The notes beneath the pieces are model-generated. The model did not search any database, was not told where the DNA came from, and saw only the letters and a program-made list of their open reading frames with translations. Source: Bryobacteraceae bacterium (lineage in GTDB: Bacteria > Acidobacteriota > Terriglobia > Bryobacterales > Bryobacteraceae). Taken from it: a DNA stretch of 64,000 nucleotides. Where the stretch lies: positions 162,042-226,041 of the forward strand of contig JAHCHE010000012.1 of NCBI GenBank assembly GCA_026129905.1, given 5' to 3'. This document shows, one piece after another, positions 58,218 through 64,000 of this stretch (the first letter of the stretch is position 1; each line of letters begins with the position of its first letter). Position numbers and translations under genes: made by a program.

Positions 58218-58271
58218 TTAATGAAAAGTGAGTCTTAACCGGTTGTCTCAGTTTGGGGGCCCACTCCATTC

Positions 58272-59045
58272 CGATGGGAAGACCTGGCCGATCATCTAAA
58301 GATCCCGTTCCTGGCGGAACTCTACTACGAGTTCCAGCATCCTCGCCGCATTCAGGAACTCGGACTCCGGCCACATCTAGATCTGGCAACCGAGACCTTG
58401 CACCGAGTCGACACCGACGCCTTCTTTCGAAGGTTTCAGCTGCCGAGCGTGAAGCCCCACCACGCTCCGGAAGCCGGTGGAGAAGCTACCGCGGCTATTC
58501 TCTACTTCTATGAACCATTTCTGGAGGCCTTCGACCCCGAACTGAGGAAGACGTTGGGCGTTTGGTACACCCCGCGCGAGGTGGTTCACTACCAAGTGAA
58601 GACGGTTGACCGCCTGCTGCGGGAAGAACTCGGCTGTGAACGGGGCTTCGCCGATGAGAAGGTAGTCGTCCTGGATCCATGTTGTGGCACTGGCGCTTAT
58701 CTCATCGAGATCATGAAGTGCGTTGCCGACCAACTTCAGTCGGAGGGCGCGGAGGCCCTCATGGGACAAGCGCTCCTGGACGCGGCAACCCGGCGGCTAA
58801 TCGGCTTCGAAATCCTGACGGCTCCATTCGTTATCGCCCAACTTCAGATGTTCTTGATCCTGTCGGAGCTTGGTGCAAGACCGACCGCTGACCATCGTCC
58901 CGCAGTGTTCCTCACTAATGCGTTGACAGGTTGGGATGGGCCAGAGCAGTTGAAGCTTCACTTCCCCGAGCTTCAGGCTGAGTATGACGCCGCGCAGACG
59001 GTAAAACGAGGCGGCAAGATTATCGTCGTCATCGGCAACCCGCCT
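58272..59045 (+). pseudogene. Restriction-modification enzyme, part 2 (methylase motif I to NPP)
   Basis: Codons 264-521 of the restored gene. It resumes at R-W-E-D-L-A after the TTC duplication. N6-adenine methylase motifs: X-like region G-V-W-Y-T-P-R-E-V-V near 98, motif I V-L-D-P-C-C-G-T-G-A-Y near 134, and I-I-V-V-I-G-N-P-P at the end. The catalytic motif N-P-P-Y is cut between the second proline and tyrosine by the next element. Translation of this part alone cannot give an active methylase. Confidence 0.85.
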
Positions 59046-59105
59046 TGTTCCGCCTCAGCTGGAAGTGGAGGGAGCGTTCTGCCGTTAAGATAGCGGAGAG
59101 AACGC

Positions 59106-59414
59106 ATGAGGAAGACGCGCAAGCACTACACGGGAGATGAGAAAGTCGCCATCTTGAGACGGCATCTGCTGGAGCAGGAGCCAGTCTCGAAGCTGTGTGA
59201 CGAACTGGGGCTGCAGCCGACGGTATTCTACCGCTGGCAAAAGGAGTTCTTCGAGAACGGGGCGGTGGCCTTCCAGGGCAAGGCCCGCTCGGCAAGCCAA
59301 GCCGAGCAGGAGCGCATCCAGTACCTGGAGAAGCGGATCCAGCGCAAGGACGAGGTGCTGGCCGAGCTGATGGAGGAGCACATCGCGTTAAAAAAAGAAC
59401 TTGGGGAGCTCTGA
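59106..59414 (+). CDS. Transposase OrfA of the second IS3 element
   Basis: A 102-codon frame with an N-terminal helix-turn-helix (D-E-K-V-A-I-L-R-R-H-L-L near 11, then S-K-L-C-D-E-L-G-L near 29, F-Y-R-W-Q-K-E-F-F near 41) and a coiled-coil tail (E-E-H-I-A-L-K-K-E). Ribosomes slipping back one base on A-AAA-AAA at codons 96-97 would continue into OrfB. Confidence 0.88.
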   Translation: MRKTRKHYTGDEKVAILRRHLLEQEPVSKLCDELGLQPTVFYRWQKEFFENGAVAFQGKARSASQAEQERIQYLEKRIQRKDEVLAELMEEHIALKKELGEL

Positions 59415-59425
59415 CCGGGATCTGG

Positions 59426-60370
59426 GTGGCGCACGACGTGCGCGACCAGATCGTGGATTTCGTCCGGCGCTGGTCCGATGCCAGTGAGATCGGCGCCGGG
59501 CGATTCGTTGGCTGGTTGGGTATCACGGCCAGTAAGTTCTACGATTGGCGAGAACGCTACGGGCAGGTGAACGAACACAACGGCTGGGTTCCCCGGGACT
59601 TCTGGTTGGAGGAGTGGGAGAAGCAGGCGATCCTGGATTTTCACTTGAAGAATCCGCTGGAGGGCTACCGGCGGCTGGCGTTCATGATGCTGGACGCCGA
59701 CGTGGTGGCGGTGAGTCCGTCCAGCGTATGGCGGGTGCTGAGTCAGGCCGGGGTGTTAAACCGGTGGAACGGGAAACCGTCGAAGAAAGGCACCGGCTTT
59801 GAACAGCCGCCGGAGCCGCATCAACATTGGCATATCGACGTCAGTTACATCAACATCGGAGGCACGTTCTACTACCTGTGCAGCGTGCTGGACGGCTACA
59901 GCCGGTATCTGGTGCACTGGGACCTGCGGGAGCAGATGAAGGAGACGGACATCGAAATCATTCTGGAAGGCGCCAAGGAGAAACACCCGCAGGCGAGGCC
60001 GCGGATCATCTCTGACAATGGTCCGCAGTTCATCGCCAAGGACTTCAAGGAGTTCATCCGGATCTCCGGGATGACGCACGTGAAGACGGCGCCGTTTTAT
60101 CCGCAATCGAACGGAAAACTGGAACGCTGGCACAAGTCGCTGAAGACGGAATGCATCCGGCCCGGCACGCCGCTGACGCCGGAGGATGCGCGGCGGCTGA
60201 TCCAACGCTACGTGGACCACTACAACACGGTGCGGTTGCACAGCGGGATCGGCTTCGTGACGCCGGCCGATATGCTGGCCGGCAGGCAGGCGCAGATCCA
60301 CGCCGCGCGGGATCGGAAGTTGGAGCAGGCGCGCGAGCAACGGCAGATGCGCCGGCAACAGGCGGCATGA
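59426..60370 (+). CDS. Transposase OrfB of the second IS3 element
   Basis: A 314-codon frame (GTG), continuous upstream to the frameshift site, so the natural product is an OrfAB fusion. DDE core: W-H-I-D-V-S-Y near 138, I-S-D-N-G-P-Q-F near 196, and N-G-K-L-E-R-W-H-K near 231, followed by Y-N-x-x-R-L-H-S near 272. All catalytic residues are present. Confidence 0.9.
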   Translation: MAHDVRDQIVDFVRRWSDASEIGAGRFVGWLGITASKFYDWRERYGQVNEHNGWVPRDFWLEEWEKQAILDFHLKNPLEGYRRLAFMMLDADVVAVSPSSVWRVLSQAGVLNRWNGKPSKKGTGFEQPPEPHQHWHIDVSYINIGGTFYYLCSVLDGYSRYLVHWDLREQMKETDIEIILEGAKEKHPQARPRIISDNGPQFIAKDFKEFIRISGMTHVKTAPFYPQSNGKLERWHKSLKTECIRPGTPLTPEDARRLIQRYVDHYNTVRLHSGIGFVTPADMLAGRQAQIHAARDRKLEQAREQRQMRRQQAA

Positions 60371-60618
60371 GGAGAGCTACAATGACATGGCCAGGTGAAA
60401 CGGAAGCGGGCTCTGCGGGGACGCAACCATGCCGAGGGATAACCTGGTGGGCTCATCGAGACGATGTGACGGGGCGCGGAGGCAAGCCTTCCGCGCTCCT
60501 TCCCCAACCTCATCGGATCGGTAGACCCCGATGCCTTGAAAATCCCCGCCCCGCAGGGGCGGAATACTCACTAACGGAGAACGCCCGCTCTCCACTTCAC
60601 GCTGAACCGGGACAGCCT

Positions 60619-62583
60619 TACAATCGCTTCGTTGGAGTACCGCTGGCGGAGGAAGCGGATCTGGTCGATCACTACAAAGGCATCCGACGTGACGACAGAG
60701 GGCGGCAAGTCGGAGCGAGCGAACTGTACACCCGATGGGGCATACGGAAGCAACTTCTTGATGACCTCTACATCCGTTTCTTTCGGCTTGCGGAACGGTG
60801 CATTGGCGAGCGCGCCGAGTACGGGGTTGTCAGCTTCATCTCGAACTACAGCTTCTACACGGGGCGCTCGCACCCGATCATGAGGGAGTCGCTTCTGAGG
60901 TCATTTGGTGACATTTGGATTGACTGCCTCAACGGCGACAAGTACAAGACCGGTAAAGTCGTTCCCAGAGGTCTGCCCGGCGAAGGCACTACTGATCAGA
61001 GCATTTTCACGACGGAACACGATCCTCGCGGCATCCAGGTGGGAACGGGAATCACAACGTTGCTCAAGAGAGGCCAGGACAGGGGACCAGATGTGCCACC
61101 AGTCGTCCATCACCGCAATTATTGGGGACGCTCCAAGGCGAAGCGAGAAGCTCTGATTGCAACGACAGGCATGGCGGACTGGCCAGCGGCTAGGAGGGTA
61201 GAAGCGGCTGCTCTCCCGGAAGGCCCACGCCACTTCGAGACATTCGAGCCGTCAGCGCACTCGCGCTGGAAGCTGGTCCCCTTCTCCGCGCAAGGTGGTT
61301 TTGATGACTGGCCGGCATTGGACCAGTTGTTCGTAGCGAAACTGCAGGGTGTGAATCCAAATCGCGGACTTGATGGAAGTGTGATTGACACCGATCGGCA
61401 AGCGCTGCTGGAGAGGATGCACGAGTTCTTCTCGGACCTCCCGTTTGACCAGCTTCGCGAAAAGCACCCTGTCCTGTTGCAGAACCGAGCTGGATACGAC
61501 GCACAGGATGTTCGCAAGCATCTCAGATCCAAACATCAATTCGATGAGCGTACGGCGGTTCCGTATGTGGTATTCCCCTTGGACCAGCGGTGGCTCTACT
61601 ACGAAGCAGACGGAAAACTCCTGAACCGGCCCCGGCCCGAGCTGCTCAAGAACCTGGACTCGAACGAGTTCCTGGTGACGGTTCCAGAGCCGCGAAAGGA
61701 ATCGGAGACGCGACCTGTTTTGTTGACGACGGCCTTCGACCTGCATCTCCACGATAGAGGGTCGGTCGCGTTTCCAGCCGAAGTCGTCACCGAAGCTGCG
61801 CCAGAAGGAACTCTGTTCGCTGAACAGGACCGATCCTCCCAGCGTGAGGCGAACCTTGCACCATGTGCCTGGACTGTTCTAAAGAGCGTCTGGAATCTCA
61901 AGGGTGGCCTGCCGGGACGAGATGCCCGCGCCCTCTCGCGGGCGCTCAGCCGGCTGTGCCTTGTTGTCTGCCACGCTCCGTCATATCAGGCCGAGCATAA
62001 GGAGTCGCTTGCTCAGGATTGGGCGCACGTACCCGTTCCCAAGTCTCGCCAACTCCTCGATGAGATCGCGGCGGCTGGAGATTTCCTGGCCACACTGCTC
62101 AACCCGGCAGCCAATCCGGCCAAGGCGATCAAAGAGATTCTTGACGGGGACGCGAAGAGCCTCGCGGTGCCAGGTAAGCTTGGCGGTGGCAGCGTCAGCG
62201 GCGACGAACTGCTGGTCGGATACTCATTCTTCGGTGCGGCACAAGGCGGCTGGCGCCCTCGTGCTGCAGCCTCCCATGAGCCGATGCATGACGAGTGGGG
62301 CGGTAGCACCGGTGACCTGTACATCAACGATTCGGTCTTCTTCAGGCACGTTCCAGAGCGTGTCTGGCGCTATGAACTCGGCGGCTATCCTGTCATCAAG
62401 AAATGGCTCGGCTACAGGGATCGTGGTCGTCGGCCCGGCGTTCCGTTGTCCGTGCAAGAAATGACCCACCTTCGTGCAATGGTGCACCGCCTCGCGGCCG
62501 TGCTCCGCTTGCACCCCACGCTTGACCACCTCTATGAGCGCGCGTGCCTGGACTGCTATTTGGCAGAGGAGCTAGGCCTCTGA
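60619..62583 (+). pseudogene. Restriction-modification enzyme, part 3 (rest of methylase and target domain)
   Basis: Codons 522-1,175 of the restored gene, starting Y-N-R-F after the GCCT duplication. It contains later methylase segments (Y-G-V-V-S-F-I-S-N near 73, where many ISP/IIG enzymes have V-x-F-I-T-N) and a long C-terminal region that should recognise DNA. Near 455 the segment C-H-A-P-S-Y-Q-A-E-H resembles the A-x-L-H-S-P-x-Y-R-x-x-Y element of type ISP-like enzymes. The frame is open 150 codons upstream into the IS, but those codons are element sequence. Confidence 0.82.
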
Positions 62584-62950
62584 CGGCTTGAAGGGAACAT
62601 CCTGTCTATGCGGCCCTTGGTGTGGTGGTCCGAAACTCGGCCGAGTTCTGATTCCGTACAGGCTCGTCCTCCCCGGTACCTTCTCCTTCGCCGGGCCAGA
62701 AGTCGGCCCACAGCCGCTGCCAAGATTTCGACTACGAATCCGGAGACCGAAGTCTCGAAGACTGCTTGTGAGACGTTCAAAACAGTGTCGCCATCTAGGA
62801 CACTGGCCATCCCACCGTGCCAAAACCGTGCCAAAAATCCATCTTCTGAGGGCCAAAGGGCTTCTACTCTGAGCGAAAGCAGATTCCCTGAATGCCTGTA
62901 AGTCTATGGAAACCAAGGAACTCTGTGGAAACAGTGGAAACGGAAATGAG
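62584..62950. other. Island edge with TGGAAAC repeats
   Basis: No gene I can support. Three copies of TGGAAAC lie at 62,907, 62,926 and 62,935, the last two 9 bases apart, just inside the truncated tRNA gene. Repeats of this type next to a tRNA can be integrase arm-binding sites. Confidence 0.45.
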
Positions 62951-62991
62951 GCTTGTAAGGCAGGCGCTCTAACCAACTGAGCTAACCGCCC
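62951..62991 (-). tRNA. tRNA-Val(UAC), 5' half only
   Basis: On the minus strand the sequence GGGCGGT-TA-GCTC...GAGC-G-CCTGC-CTTACAA gives a complete acceptor 5' strand, D arm, 5' anticodon stem and loop with anticodon UAC. After GC the sequence diverges (expected GCAGG, found GCCTC), and no T arm or acceptor 3' strand follows within 100 bases. The gene is therefore cut in or just after the anticodon loop, a common crossover point for integrases. It marks the edge of the island. Confidence 0.8.
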
Positions 62992-63054
62992 GGCCTCGTT
63001 GCTCCGGTCTTCTCCAATGGTAGCAGCGAGGCGCGCGACGCGGACCGGGCCGGT

Positions 63055-63903
63055 TCAACGCGCTGACAACTCCAGCACGGCGGCCACGGGAAAATGATCG
63101 GAAGGGTAGCGCCCGCCGTCGTTGACGGTGAGGGTTTCGGCGGCGAGGACGCGCCAGGGACCTCGGTAGAGAATCCAGTCGATCCGCGGCGGATCCGGTT
63201 TGCCGGTGAACCCGTGAAACGTGCCCTCCGGACCCAGGCGGCGCGCGGCGCGAATCCAGGCATCTTCGAGCGGCGGCGCCAGCGCGCGGTAGACGTCGCC
63301 TCCGGCCGGCGCGTTGAAGTCCCCGGTCATTAAGAACGGCGTGGCCGGGTCCGTCGATTCGAGACGCGAGGCCATCAGGCGGGCGGCGCGCAGGCGAGCG
63401 GCTTCATCCTCCGACCGGTGCGCGAAATGGGTGTTCCAGAACAGGAACTTTTCGCCTGTCTCGCGCAGCTCGAACAGCCCCCAGGTAACCATGCGGGGCA
63501 GTGACATGCCCCAGGACATGCTGCCGGGCTTGTCGGGCGTTTCCGAAAGCCAGAAGTCTCCGGAATCCGCCAGGCGGAGTTTCTCTTTCCGGTAGAAAAC
63601 GCCCATGTGCTCGTCGCTATGATTGCCGCGGCGGCTGAGACCGAACCAGGCGAATTCGGGCGCTTTCTCAACGATGTAATCGCCCTGCTCGCGATACAGC
63701 TCCTGCGTGCCGATAAGGTCCGGCGACTGGTCGCGGATTGTCTTTACAAGGAGGTCCCGGCGATTCTCCCAACGGTTCGGCCCGTCGTTCGGGGTGGGCA
63801 GACGCACATTGAAGGTCATCACCTTCAGGGTCTGCGCGGGGACCGGACGCAGCGAAAGAGCGCCCAGGATCAGGACAGCCATCGCGATGTCATGCCGTTT
63901 CAA
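63055..63903 (-). CDS. Endonuclease/exonuclease/phosphatase-family exported protein
   Basis: A 282-residue protein with a signal peptide (residues ~1-24, ending V-P-A-Q) if read from TTG at 63,903, which has GGGAGG 7 bases upstream. Domain landmarks of the EEP fold: T-F-N-V-R near 30, G-T-Q-E-L near 69, W-N-T-H-F-A-H near 156, G-D-F-N-A near 195, R-I-D-W-I-L-Y near 242 and S-D-H-F-P-V near 270. These are the metal, catalytic Asp/Asn and His positions. The substrate is unknown: secreted members act on sugars phosphates, lipids or nucleic acids. An ATG at 63,882 is the alternative start. Confidence 0.85.
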   Translation of the reverse strand: MKRHDIAMAVLILGALSLRPVPAQTLKVMTFNVRLPTPNDGPNRWENRRDLLVKTIRDQSPDLIGTQELYREQGDYIVEKAPEFAWFGLSRRGNHSDEHMGVFYRKEKLRLADSGDFWLSETPDKPGSMSWGMSLPRMVTWGLFELRETGEKFLFWNTHFAHRSEDEAARLRAARLMASRLESTDPATPFLMTGDFNAPAGGDVYRALAPPLEDAWIRAARRLGPEGTFHGFTGKPDPPRIDWILYRGPWRVLAAETLTVNDGGRYPSDHFPVAAVLELSAR

Positions 63904-64000
63904 ATCGTCGCCTCCCTTGAGGGCTTCATTGTAATCGACGCGGAAGCTCGGGATCATCAGGCGACTGGCGCTCGTCAGCAATGCGTTCGCGACTGGGCAT

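Larger units (their letters stand above)
55972..58268. mobile_element. IS3-family element with a primase-like passenger (2,297 bp)
   Basis: Left end TGGGGTGGGCCCCTGGGCTG and right end (inverted) TGGAGTGGGCCCCCAAACTG are inverted repeats that stay similar for ~35 bases (GAGACA, GTTAAGAC). The target duplication is TTC (55,969-55,971 and 58,269-58,271). Inside are orfA and orfB of an IS3 transposase at the right and, in the opposite direction, a RepB-primase-like gene at the left. Plain IS3 elements are 1.2-1.6 kb; the passenger explains the extra kilobase. The element interrupts the restriction-modification gene after residue 263. Confidence 0.85.
59046..60614. mobile_element. Second IS3-family element (1,569 bp)
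   Basis: Left end TGTTCCGCCTCAGCTGGAAG and right end (inverted) TGTCCCGGTTCAGCGTGAAG, each continuing TGGA, are clear inverted repeats. The target duplication is GCCT (59,042-59,045 and 60,615-60,618). It encodes OrfA and OrfB on the plus strand, with a -1 frameshift site A-AAA-AAA-G at 59,390-59,397 between them. It is unrelated in sequence to the element at 55,972-58,268. About 240 bases between orfB and the right end encode nothing I recognise. Confidence 0.92.

Noticed and set aside
62556..62834. 92-codon minus-strand frame and opposing plus frames at the island edge as an integrase tail
   Set aside because: No tyrosine-recombinase motifs in any frame; composition resembles chance open frames.
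1..64000. CRISPR arrays or phage structural genes
   Set aside because: No regularly spaced repeats and no capsid, portal, terminase or tail motifs were seen on either strand.

Overview
The window reads like one contiguous, GC-rich stretch of a bacterial chromosome, most probably an acidobacterium. That call is an inference. It rests on a very large Oar-type TonB-dependent receptor with a second Oar fragment, two CBM9/DUF5916 outer-membrane proteins, a cytochrome-based Alternative Complex III, and many small two-component, ECF and IS3 loci. No rRNA is present. The only tRNA trace is half a tRNA-Val gene.

Region 1 (1-9,950) is respiratory. The end of narJ, narI and a NarK-type transporter run directly into actABCDEF, the quinol:cytochrome c oxidoreductase Alternative Complex III. 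Spacers are 6 bases or less, or the genes overlap, so nitrate respiration and ACIII look co-transcribed. A carboxymuconolactone-decarboxylase-like gene follows on the other strand. Region 2 (10,200-11,115) is a scrapyard: an NrtS-like nitrate transporter with an in-frame stop, an IS3 transposase scrap and the 3' end of an Oar gene.

Region 3 (11,163-26,321) is a two-component system plus what looks like its regulon: two DUF5916 proteins, a YncE-like beta-propeller, a LamG-like secreted protein, an Fe(III)-type ABC importer, and a chromate cluster (chrA, DUF1259, chrB). Six promoters here share a direct repeat TTTCAG-N5-TTTCAG followed exactly 10 bases later by a -10 hexamer. A seventh copy faces the response-regulator gene itself. 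This is the clearest unannotated regulatory system in the window.

Region 4 (27,242-30,681) is a porin / FMN-binding protein / membrane protein / ApbE operon, probably an extracytoplasmic flavin-based redox module. Region 5 (30,725-41,869) is bracketed by two ArsR-rhodanese fusion regulators. It holds an RND-LolA-outer-membrane export set, an SQR-like flavoprotein, DsrE-like protein, a cysteine desulfurase, a methyltransferase, a fatty acid hydroxylase and a nucleoside phosphorylase, suggesting reactive-sulfur physiology. An MFS transporter and a RES/Xre toxin-antitoxin pair follow.

Region 6 (44,684-54,969) holds a secreted TPR-CHAT protease with an S41/PDZ peptidase, then an ECF sigma/ZAS anti-sigma pair, an Oar receptor and a protein built of two copies of an unrecognised ~130-residue repeat. 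The sigma gene, the receptor gene and the repeat-protein gene share a promoter-like motif with a fixed 17-base spacer, implying a small autoregulated ECF regulon.

Region 7 (55,183-62,991) is an accessory island. A 1,175-codon single-chain restriction-modification gene is broken by two IS3-family elements. Removing both elements and one copy of each target duplication restores the frame exactly. One element carries a RepB-primase-like passenger gene inside its inverted repeats. The island ends at a truncated tRNA-Val gene. An endonuclease/exonuclease/phosphatase-family gene closes the window.
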